In this document: positions 27,571 through 36,000 of the stretch, piece after piece
Layout: the number at the start of each line of letters is the position of its first letter
Position numbering within the stretch: position 1 is the first letter of the stretch
Assembly (NCBI RefSeq): GCF_019510245.1
Contig: NZ_JAEKKT010000142.1
Span: 1 to 59,350 of the forward strand
Reading direction: 5' to 3'
From: Streptomyces sp.
Lineage (GTDB): Bacteria > Actinomycetota > Actinomycetes > Streptomycetales > Streptomycetaceae
DNA length: 59,350 nt
The notes under the pieces: model-generated
What the model saw: the letters and a program-made list of their open reading frames with translations, nothing else
The model's database searches: none
What the model was told of the DNA's origin: nothing
Translations under genes and position numbers: made by a program

Positions 27571-27593
27571 CGGTCACCGCACCGCGGTGACCG
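27571..27593 (+). terminator. Perfect 10-bp hairpin after the esterase
   Basis: CGGTCACCGC-ACC-GCGGTGACCG (arms 27571-27580 and 27584-27593) starts six bases after the esterase stop. No T-run. Likely terminator separating the esterase from the DJ-1/PfpI gene. Confidence 0.7.
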
Positions 27594-27649
27594 AGGAGCA
27601 GCCCTTAGACTGGGCAGCCGGTGCCCGACCAGTGGAGTGGGAGTGGGGA

Positions 27650-28267
27650 ATGGCGACGCAGGTAGCCGTGGTCACCTTCGACGGGTTCAACGAGCTGGAC
27701 TCCTTCGTCGCCGCCGCGCTGGTCAACCGGTGCCGCAGGAACGGACTGGAGGCGTTCATCACGACGCCCGCCCCCGTCGTCACGTCCATGAACGGCGTCG
27801 AGGTGACCGGGCAGCGGCCGCTGGAGTTCGTGGCCGAGGCCGACGTCGTGCTGGTCGGCAGCGGGGTGCGGACCCGGGACGTCGTCGCCGACGACCGGCT
27901 GGTCTCCCGGCTGCCGCTCGACCCCGGGCGCCAGCTGATCGGCGCGCAGTGCTCCGGCGCCCTCGTGCTGGCCCGGCTCGGACTGCTCGACGGCCGGCCC
28001 GCGTGCACGGACCAGGCCAGCCGGCCCTTCGTCGAGGCCCGCGGCGTCACCGTGCTGGACGCGCCGTTCCACAGCGAGGGGAACATCGCCACGGCCGGTG
28101 GCTGCATGGCCTCGCAGTACCTCGGCGCCTGGGTGATCTCCCGGACCCTCGGCGACGAGGCCGTGCGCGAGGTCATCGGCTACACGGCACCCGTCGGCGA
28201 GCAGCAGGAGACCGTCGACCGCGTCCTGCGCGCCGTCCGCACGGGCGAGGCCGCCGCACTGCGCTGA
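27650..28267 (+). CDS. DJ-1/PfpI family protein
   Basis: 205 residues of the class I glutamine amidotransferase-like DJ-1/PfpI fold. The nucleophile elbow cysteine is in GAQCSGALVLARLG, and the EVTGQRPLEFV and ADVVLVGSG segments fit the family. It resembles isonitrile-hydratase/ThiJ-like members without an AraC domain. No signal peptide. ATG 27650 has a GGAGTGGGAG stretch upstream; the longer start at 27587 has no site. Precise reaction unknown. Confidence 0.85.
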   Translation: MATQVAVVTFDGFNELDSFVAAALVNRCRRNGLEAFITTPAPVVTSMNGVEVTGQRPLEFVAEADVVLVGSGVRTRDVVADDRLVSRLPLDPGRQLIGAQCSGALVLARLGLLDGRPACTDQASRPFVEARGVTVLDAPFHSEGNIATAGGCMASQYLGAWVISRTLGDEAVREVIGYTAPVGEQQETVDRVLRAVRTGEAAALR

Positions 28268-28274
28268 GCGTCGC

Positions 28275-28404
28275 AGCCCGGGCTGGGCGCCGGAGTCCAG
28301 GTGGGCGCCGGAGTCCAGGTGGGCGCCGGAGTTCAGGTGGGCCCCGGAGTTCAGGTGGGCCCCGGAGTTCAGGTGGGCCCCGGAGTCCAGGTGGGTCCCG
28401 GAGC
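28275..28404. repeat. 18-bp tandem repeat between convergent genes
   Basis: About seven copies of GGAGTCCAGGTGGGCGCC and close variants (GGAGTTCAGGTGGGCCCC) fill the gap between the DJ-1 stop (28267) and the mannosyltransferase stop (28415). Individual units contain GGCGCC, so RNA from either strand could fold. Confidence 0.85.
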
Positions 28405-28414
28405 CGGGCCGGCC

Positions 28415-30166
28415 TCAGATCCAGGTGTCGAGCCACATCCTGGACTGCCAGCCGCTGTAGGGAATCGTCTGCCCGGTGTAGATCGGGTAGAAGTAGACGA
28501 AGTTCCAGGCGATCAGCAACACCAGTCCGGCCGCCACCGAACCCCGCAGCCGCCGCCGCTCCGTGGCACCCCGCGGCCCCAGCAGGGCCCCGATCATCAT
28601 CGCCACGGCCAGGCACAGGTACGGCACGAAGACCACGGCGTAGAAGGAGAAGACCGTACGGTCCTGGTAGAGGAACCAGGGGAGGTAACCGGCCGCCACC
28701 GCGCAGAGGATCGCACCGGCCCGCCAGTCGCGGCGCAGGGCCCACCGGTAGAGCAGGTAGGCGAGGGCGAGGCAGGCCGACCACCACAGCGCGGGGGTGC
28801 CCAGGGCGAGGACCGTGCGGGTGCAGGCGGCCGCGGTGGAGCAGCCGTCCCGGCCGGGCTGCGGGGAGTCGTAGGCGAACAGCACGGGACGGCCGAGGAC
28901 CAGCCAGCTCCACGGGTTCGACTGGTACTTGTGCGGCGTGTGCAGGCCCACGTTGAACTGGTACACCAGGTACTCGTAGTGCCAGAAGCTGCGCAGCGGG
29001 GCCGGTATCCACGACCAGGTGCCGCCGCGGCCGTCCGCCCAGTGCCGGCCCCAGCCGTCGTCGGACAGGAACCAGCCGGTCCAGGAGAGCAGGTACGTCA
29101 GGAGCGCGGTCGGGACGAGGGAGAGGACCGACCGGCCGAGGTCCCGGCGCAGCACCGACCGGTATGGGTGGCGGGCCCCGGCGACGCGGCGGGCGCCGAC
29201 GTCCCACAGCAGCGTCAGGACCACGAAGAAGACCAGGACGTACAGGCCGTTCCACTTCGTCGAGGCCGCGAGGCCGAGCAGCACGCCGGCCGCGAGGCGC
29301 CAGGGCCGCCGGCCCGTCCCGGCCCGGTCTCCGGTGTCCGCGTCCGGGCGCACCCTGCCCTCCGCGTCGGCCGGCAGGGCCGCCGCCAGCCGGGCCCGGT
29401 ACCGGTACCGGTCCCGGTCGATCAGCAGGCAGCCGAACGCCGCCAGCACGAAGAACATGACGACGAGGTCGAGCAGCGCGGTGCGGCTCATCACCAGGTG
29501 CAGGCCGTCGATCGCCATCAGCGCCCCGGCCAGGCAGCCGAGGAACGTCGAGCGGAACAGGCGGCGGCCGATGCGGCACAGCATGAACACCGAGAGGGTG
29601 CCCAGGGCCGCCGTCATGAAGCGCCAGCCGACGGGGTCGAGGCCGAACATCCACTCGCCGACGGCGATCACCCACTTGCCGGTCGGCGGGTGCGCGACGA
29701 AGGAGCCGGTGTCGGAGAGCGAGATCACCTGGGGGTGCGCCAGGATCTGCGGGTCGGCGATCTTGCGGTCCGGCCAGGTGCCCTCGTATCCGAGGTGGAG
29801 CAGTGCCCAGGCGTCCTTGGCGTAGTACGTCTCGTCGAAGACGAGGTCCCGCGGCCGGCCCAGGTGCCAGAAGCGCAGTACGCCGGCCAGGGCGGCGACG
29901 AGCAGCGGGCCCAGCCACTGCGTCGCCTTCGCGAGCCGCCGCGCCCGGGCCGGGCCGAGCCCCAGGAGCTGCCAGGGCCGGGCGCCGGGCTCGGGGAAGG
30001 GCGGGACCAGGCGTTCGCGGACATCGGCGGGCGGGACCGTGCGGGTGCCGGTGCGCGGGGCCCCGGCGTAACCGAAGCGGCGCAGCCGGTCCAGCCACAC
30101 CGGGGGCTCCGGCGCCGGACGTATGCCGTCGAGGTCGTGGGAACGCGTCGCGCTGCTGTTCGTCAC
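28415..30166 (-). CDS. pmt: Protein O-mannosyltransferase (dolichyl/polyprenyl-P-mannose dependent)
   Basis: 583 residues with about ten or more TM helices. The PMT hallmark acidic pair is in LVFDETYYAKDAW in the first extracytoplasmic loop, and FVAHPPTGKW and FRSTFLGCLAGALMAIDGLHLV match the family. It transfers mannose from polyprenyl-phosphate mannose to secreted proteins in the membrane. In Streptomyces this gene glycosylates exported proteins and phage receptors. The neighbouring rsmI seen beside it in other genomes is not here; instead the conflict operon starts 195 bases upstream. Confidence 0.93.
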   Translation of the reverse strand: MTNSSATRSHDLDGIRPAPEPPVWLDRLRRFGYAGAPRTGTRTVPPADVRERLVPPFPEPGARPWQLLGLGPARARRLAKATQWLGPLLVAALAGVLRFWHLGRPRDLVFDETYYAKDAWALLHLGYEGTWPDRKIADPQILAHPQVISLSDTGSFVAHPPTGKWVIAVGEWMFGLDPVGWRFMTAALGTLSVFMLCRIGRRLFRSTFLGCLAGALMAIDGLHLVMSRTALLDLVVMFFVLAAFGCLLIDRDRYRYRARLAAALPADAEGRVRPDADTGDRAGTGRRPWRLAAGVLLGLAASTKWNGLYVLVFFVVLTLLWDVGARRVAGARHPYRSVLRRDLGRSVLSLVPTALLTYLLSWTGWFLSDDGWGRHWADGRGGTWSWIPAPLRSFWHYEYLVYQFNVGLHTPHKYQSNPWSWLVLGRPVLFAYDSPQPGRDGCSTAAACTRTVLALGTPALWWSACLALAYLLYRWALRRDWRAGAILCAVAAGYLPWFLYQDRTVFSFYAVVFVPYLCLAVAMMIGALLGPRGATERRRLRGSVAAGLVLLIAWNFVYFYPIYTGQTIPYSGWQSRMWLDTWI

Positions 30167-30361
30167 CGGACGACCTTAGGCCGTGCCGGCATCCGGCCGC
30201 GAAGCGGCCGCCCCTTCCCCCCCTCCTGCGTGACCGTGCGGCGAATGCCTGTGATTGCCCTTCCGGGGTGGCCACGTGTAAGGCCTGGGCCATACCCTGG
30301 AGCCGGGGCTGCGGCACCTGGACTGCCCTGTAACCGGAGGGAGTTGAGGGGCGCTGGAGCC

Positions 30362-31891
30362 GTGACGGGGGGACTTTTGTTCAGTGGGAGAAACGGCGGT
30401 CGTCCGGCGGGGTTCGAGCATGAGCTGGTAGACCAGATGTGCGCGGTGTCGGGACTCGATGCACCGGGAGGGCGCGATCTCTTGATCGACATGCTGTCGG
30501 GCCGGTTACCCGAGTTGGCCAACGTCCGGCGACACGACCGGAAGCGGCACGACATCCTGGAGATAGCCCGAGCCTGCTGGCAGCAGCCCGCGGGACTCTC
30601 GGTGTTGGTGGACACCCTCCAGGTGTACGACCCGGGATCGATTCCCGTGCTGAGGATCGTCGAGCTCCTCTCCGGCTCGCCGGTTCTGGCGGCCCTGCCC
30701 GACGCCGAACTGCGCAGGGCCCGCGCGCTGTTGGGCCGGTTACCGTATCCCGACGCACAGGGCCTGCTGTACGCGGCGGCCGGTGACCTTCCGCTCCCGG
30801 CCCACCCGGTCGGCAGCCTCCAGGAGGCCTTCGACTTCCTCGCCGGGGCCAACGCCCGCCCCGACGGCCTGCTTCCGGTGCTGGTCCTGGTGGAGCACGC
30901 GATCGCGGCGGGCGCGGTGGCCGACGCCGACCGGCGGGTCGTCGACGGCCTGCGCGGCTGGAACGACGATCAGAGCACCCGACTCGACCTGGTGAAACCT
31001 CTCGAAGCGCTCCGCTCGCAGATAGCGCGCGGAGCGGCGGAACCGGCTCCCGCCTGCCTCGTTGTCCAGTTGAGCAAACACGGGATGAGTTCGGACGAGT
31101 ACCTGCTGTCCCACTGGCGTCAGCGGCGGCCCGGCTCGTGGCGGCCGGAGCGAGGAGAGGACCGGATCGTGGCCGTGGGCGACGTCGAGGCCGCGGTCGA
31201 GCAGTTGGTGGAGAGGGTCGAGGAGGACTGGGGCGAGCAACCCGGCCGGCCGGTCCTTGAGTTCGTACTGCCGCTCCAGCTGCTGAACCATCCCATGGAA
31301 TGGCTGCCGACCGCCTCGCACTCGTCCTCCGCCACCGCCCTGTGCCTGGACTACCCGGTGGCGCTGCGGAGCCTGGAGCGGATGCGGGCCCGCCGGTACC
31401 ACCGGCGCTGGCGCAACCGCTGGCAGCAGCTGGCGGCCGGTCCCCGCATCGTCTGCCACTGGGACACGACGGGGGAGCGCGGCCACGACCCCGAGCAGTG
31501 GAACAGCGCCCTCGCCGCCGACGAGAGGCTGGTGTCGGTCGCGCTCACCGGGCCTGTGCTGCCCGGTCCCGGCGGCCGCCAGACCACGCTCGAAGCCGCG
31601 CTGCGGGCCGGGGTGCCGCTGGCGGTCTGGGACCGCCGGCCCACGCCCCCGGGCGACTTCCGGAAACGGGTCGACAGGCTGCTGAAGGGGACGGCCGCCG
31701 AACTGCCGCAGCGTGTGCAGAAGTTGCGCACCGAGGCGGCCACCGCCGCCGCTCCGCAACGCGATGCGCACGCAGGACGTCACCTCGCGGTACTCCTCGA
31801 CAACCCGAACCGGATGGTGGACTGGTCCGAATACCCGGCGTCGGATCCCGGGAGCGTGCGCGGCGGACACAACGACGAGGGGACCTCATGA
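30362..31891 (+). CDS. VMAP-C protein with effector-associated domain
   Basis: 509 residues. Residues 20-103 form an EAD2-like helical adaptor (RDLLIDML, DILEIARAC, PAGLSVLVDTLQVYDPGS). Residues about 235-505 match the VMAP-C domain (vWA-MoxR-associated protein): CLVVQLSKHG, VLEFVLPLQLLNHPMEWLP, LCLDYPVALRSLERM, and an aspartate-containing TLEAALRAGVPLAVWDRR. Known VMAP proteins link a MoxR/vWA NTPase pair to an effector in ternary conflict systems. The start is uncertain (GTG 30362; TTG 30377 possible). The stop overlaps the MoxR start (ATGA, 31888). Confidence 0.85.
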   Translation: MTGGLLFSGRNGGRPAGFEHELVDQMCAVSGLDAPGGRDLLIDMLSGRLPELANVRRHDRKRHDILEIARACWQQPAGLSVLVDTLQVYDPGSIPVLRIVELLSGSPVLAALPDAELRRARALLGRLPYPDAQGLLYAAAGDLPLPAHPVGSLQEAFDFLAGANARPDGLLPVLVLVEHAIAAGAVADADRRVVDGLRGWNDDQSTRLDLVKPLEALRSQIARGAAEPAPACLVVQLSKHGMSSDEYLLSHWRQRRPGSWRPERGEDRIVAVGDVEAAVEQLVERVEEDWGEQPGRPVLEFVLPLQLLNHPMEWLPTASHSSSATALCLDYPVALRSLERMRARRYHRRWRNRWQQLAAGPRIVCHWDTTGERGHDPEQWNSALAADERLVSVALTGPVLPGPGGRQTTLEAALRAGVPLAVWDRRPTPPGDFRKRVDRLLKGTAAELPQRVQKLRTEAATAAAPQRDAHAGRHLAVLLDNPNRMVDWSEYPASDPGSVRGGHNDEGTS

Positions 31892-33006
31892 GCCGCGTCC
31901 AGCACCCCGTGGAGAACAGCCGCAACGGCGGGCCGGTCAGCCGCAGTTGGTGGATCTACCGGGGCACGGGGCAGCCGCTGCCCGACATCCGCCTGGCCGA
32001 CGTGCTGCCCCCGCCGCCCGGCTGGCGGACCTTCGACGGCGGCCCGGTGCTGCCGCCCGTACCGGCCGAGAGCGCCGAGACCGACCGCCGTCTCGGCAGC
32101 GTGGGCCGCACCACCTCCCGGCAGAACCCGCACGACATCGACATGATCAACACGGCTCTGCTGCTGCGCAGGCCGCTGCTGGTGACCGGCCGGCCCGGCA
32201 TCGGGAAGTCCACGCTGGCCTACCTGGTCGCCCGCGAACTGGGCCTGGGCCGGGTGCTGCACTGGGGGATCACCTCGCGCAGCACCCTGCGTTCCGGACT
32301 CTACGAGTACGACGCCATCGGCCGGGCCCAGGCGTCCCTGGGGCGGGGGCCGGCCGCCCCGTCCGGCGACGGCACCCCGGAGGCGGCACCCGGAACCCCG
32401 TCGGCGGCCCCGGAGGGCGGCACCGGGGCCCGGATCGGGGACTTCGTGCGGCTGGGCCCGCTGGGCACCGCCCTGCTCCCGTACGAGCTGCCCCGCGTCC
32501 TGCTCATCGACGAGCTGGACAAGAGCGACATCGACCTGCCCAGCGACCTCCTCCATGTCCTGGAGAACGGTTCGTACGACATCCCGGAACTGGTCCGCGC
32601 CCGCCATCACGAGGGCCGGGCGCAGGTGTTCACCGACGACCCGGACACCACGGTCACGGTGACGGACGGCCGGGTCCGGTGCCGAGCCTTCCCGTTCATC
32701 GTCATCACCAGCAACGGCGAACGGCAGTTCCCGCCGGCGTTCCTGCGCCGCTGCGTCCGGCTGGACGTCTCGCCGCCCCGCGAGGACCAGCTGGCCACCA
32801 TGATCGCCGCGCACTTCCGGGACCCGGAGGGCCGGTACGACGACATGATCCGGGAGTTCGTGGAGCGCAGCAGGCAGAACGGCGGACTCGCGACCGACCA
32901 GCTGCTCAACGCCGTGTTCCTGCGGACGGCCGGGGTCCGGGAGGACGACGAGTCCTGGGGCGAGCTGCTGGAGGCCCTCTGGCGTGAGCTGTCGGGGGCG
33001 CCCTGA
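31888..33006 (+). CDS. MoxR-type AAA+ ATPase
   Basis: 372 residues. P-loop VTGRPGIGKST (K107), Walker B LLIDELDKSDIDLP, arginine-containing PFIVITSNGERQFPPAFLRRC sensor segment. A glycine/alanine/proline insert separates the strands near residues 150-175. MoxR ATPases remodel partner proteins, typically a vWA protein. ATG 31888 overlaps the VMAP stop, and the gene's TGA (33004-33006) overlaps the next ATG. The N-terminal WWIYRGTGQPLPD stretch is typical of the FxSxx/VMAP-associated subgroup. Confidence 0.92.
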   Translation: MSRVQHPVENSRNGGPVSRSWWIYRGTGQPLPDIRLADVLPPPPGWRTFDGGPVLPPVPAESAETDRRLGSVGRTTSRQNPHDIDMINTALLLRRPLLVTGRPGIGKSTLAYLVARELGLGRVLHWGITSRSTLRSGLYEYDAIGRAQASLGRGPAAPSGDGTPEAAPGTPSAAPEGGTGARIGDFVRLGPLGTALLPYELPRVLLIDELDKSDIDLPSDLLHVLENGSYDIPELVRARHHEGRAQVFTDDPDTTVTVTDGRVRCRAFPFIVITSNGERQFPPAFLRRCVRLDVSPPREDQLATMIAAHFRDPEGRYDDMIREFVERSRQNGGLATDQLLNAVFLRTAGVREDDESWGELLEALWRELSGAP

Positions 33007-36000
33007 TGGGTGAGGACCCGCGTGCCCGTCCGGAGGCCTTCGAGGTGGCGGAGGGCCTCTGGCTGCACGCGTACCAGACGCTGGCGGCCCGGCTGCCGGC
33101 GTCGGACCGCCCACCGCGGCCCCGGCCGACCGAACTGCCGGGGCTGGCCGGGCTGTCCGAGCCACTCGGCGGCCCGCCGGTGTCCGGTGGGACGGGCGGG
33201 ACGGGCGGTCGTACGACGGGCGTTACGGGCGGCGGTGCGGCAGCCGGGACCGGTGGCGGTGCGGCAGCCGGAGCCGCCGGTGGTTCGGCGCACGGGACCG
33301 GAGGCGGCAGGTCCGCGGAGAACGGCGACGGCAGGTCGCCGGAGAACGGGGACGGCACGACGGACGGGACCGCCGACGGCGCGGTGCGGGAGCCGTTGGG
33401 TGACCTGGCCGAGGTGCTGTTCCTGCCGTTTCCGCCCGCCGGAGCGGAGGGAACCGGGCCCGGTTCCGTGCCGGAGCGGGCGACCCGCCGGGTCCGTGCC
33501 GGGGCGGCCGAGCCGGCCGAGGCGGCGCCGGACCTGCGGGACGCGGCGGGGATCACCCGTGCGCTGCGCGCGCTGAAGCAGCTGGTGCCCTCGGCCTCCG
33601 AGGTCGAACTGGACGAGGAGACCACCGCCGAACGCGCCGCCGAGGACGGCCTGTGGGTGCCCTACACCCGGTCGGCGGACGAGCGCCGCTTCGATCTGGT
33701 GCTGGTGGTGGACGACCACCCGACCATGGTGATCTGGGAGCAGACGGTCGCCGAGTTCACCGCCGTGGCGGAACGGCTCGGCGCCTTCCGAGACGTGCGG
33801 GTGCGCAGGCTCGGTCTGCGCGAGACCCCGCGGGGGCCGGAGGCGGTGCTGCGCGGGCCGTATCCGGACCACGACGTCCTCGGTGTCCCCGGCGAACTGG
33901 TGGACCGCACCGGCCGCCGGATCATCCTCGTCCTCACCGACGGCCTGGGACCCCTGTGGCGGACCGCGGCAGGCCGGCAGGCGATGGAGCCCTGGTCGGC
34001 GGCCGGGCCGGTGGCGGTCGTGCACCTGCTGTCCCAGCGGGACTGGCACCGCACCGCGCTCACGCCGCGGCCCGCACGGCTGCGCAGCCCCCGCCCGGCG
34101 GCCCGCACCACCGAACTGGCCGTGGACTTCCCGGCCGAGTGGCACGACCCCTTCGACCCGCCGCCCGGCACCTGGACGGCGGCGGTCCCGGTCCTGGAGC
34201 TGGACGCCCGGTGGCTGGGCCGCTGGGCCGGTCTGGTGGCCGGTGCGGAGCCCGGCTGGGTCGAGGCCCCGGTGCTGCTGCTCGGCGCGCCCGACGCCGA
34301 CACCTCCGACGAGGACCTCGCCGAGCCGCCGGTCGTCATCCCGGCGCCCTCGGTGCAGGAGCGCATCCGGCGCTTCCGCAGCCATGCCACCCCCACCGCC
34401 TTCCGGCTGGCCACGCATCTGGCCGCCGCGATCCTGGAGCCCCGCCTGGTGCGGGACGTCCAGCGCAGACTGGTGCCCGAGGCACAGCCGGCCCATCTGG
34501 CCGAGCTCTTCCTGAGCGGCCTGCTGGAGCAGCCGGCGCCCGCCGGGGCGCAGAGCGCCGTCGCGCCCGCGCCGCTCGAGTTCGTCGACGGGGCGCGCGA
34601 GGCGCTGCTGGCGGGCGCGATGCGTGCGGACACCGCCCGGGTGGTGAGCTCGGTGTCCGAGTTCTACGGCGACCGGTTCGAGGCGGCCCGCGGGCTGCAC
34701 GGCGCGCTGCTCGCCCCGGACGAGGAGCCGGTTCCACAAGTGACGGCGGAGAGTCTGCCGTTCGTGCGTGTCGAGCTGGCCGTGCTGCGCGCCCTGTCGG
34801 GGCCCTACCTGCTGCGCGCCCGCCGGGTCGGCGCGGCGTTGGAAGGGGCCCCTGCGGGTGCGTCGATCACTGAGAATTCGCGGCAAATGAGCCACGATAT
34901 CCGTAATAAAGATGTTGTAAATTCAGACTTGGGCGGCCTGGACATGACCGACACCACTGCCAGTGAGCACCAGCACGCAGCGGGAGAATCCGCGAGCGGG
35001 ACTCCAGTGCGGGAGATTCCCGTTCCGAGCACCGACGGGCAGCCGGACGCCGACCTCTCGTCACCCGGCAGGACGGTCCCCGGGCCTGCCGCACCGCAGT
35101 CACGGTCGGCCCCGCAGCGCGCCTCCGTACCGGCGGTGTGGGGGAACGTGCCGCCGAACAACCCCAACTTCACCGGGCGCGAGGAACTCCTGGCGCAGGT
35201 GCACGAGCAGTTGCTGACGGGCGACACCTCGGCGGTGCTCCCGCACACCCTGCACGGCATGGGCGGTGTCGGGAAGTCCCAGATCGCCATCGAGTACGTC
35301 TACCGGCACTCCTCCGAATACGACGTCATCTGGTGGATCCCGTCCGAACAGCCGACGATGATCCTGACCGCGCTCACCGAACTCGCCCACCGGCTCGGCC
35401 TGAACGTGGGCACGGAAGCCAACCGGGCGGTCCCGGCGGTCCGGGAGGCCCTGCGCCGGGGCGAGCCGTTCGACCGCTGGCTCCTGGTGTTCGACAACGC
35501 CGAGAACGTCGAGGCCGTACGCCCCTACTTCCCGACCGGCGGCACCGGGAAGATCCTCATCACGTCCCGGAACCAGGAGTGGGACCGGGTGGCCAGGACC
35601 CTCTCCGTGGACGTCTTCACCCGGGAGGAGAGCAAGGCGCTGCTCCGCCGCCGGGCCCGTGACCTGAGTGACTCCGACGCCGACCGGCTCGCCGAGGAGC
35701 TGGGCGACCTGCCGCTCGCCATCGAGCAGGCCGCGGCCTGGCAGGCCGTCACCGGTATGGCCGTCTCCGAGTATCTAGGGCTGATCAGGGAGAAGATCGC
35801 CGAGCTGATGCTCGAACTGGTTCCCTCGCCGGACTACCCCATGTCGGTGGCGGCCGCCTGGGACGTCTCGCTGCGCCAGCTCGAACAGCGCAACCCCGCC
35901 GCGCTCCAGCTCCTCCAGGTCTGCTCGTTCTTCGCCCCCGAGCCGATCTCGCGCTCCCTCTTCAACAACTCGCGGAGCACCATCGCCCCCGAGCTCGACG

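Noticed and set aside
30167..30361. rsmI or other gene upstream of the mannosyltransferase
   Set aside because: The 195-base gap has no coherent ORF; the expected neighbour is missing.
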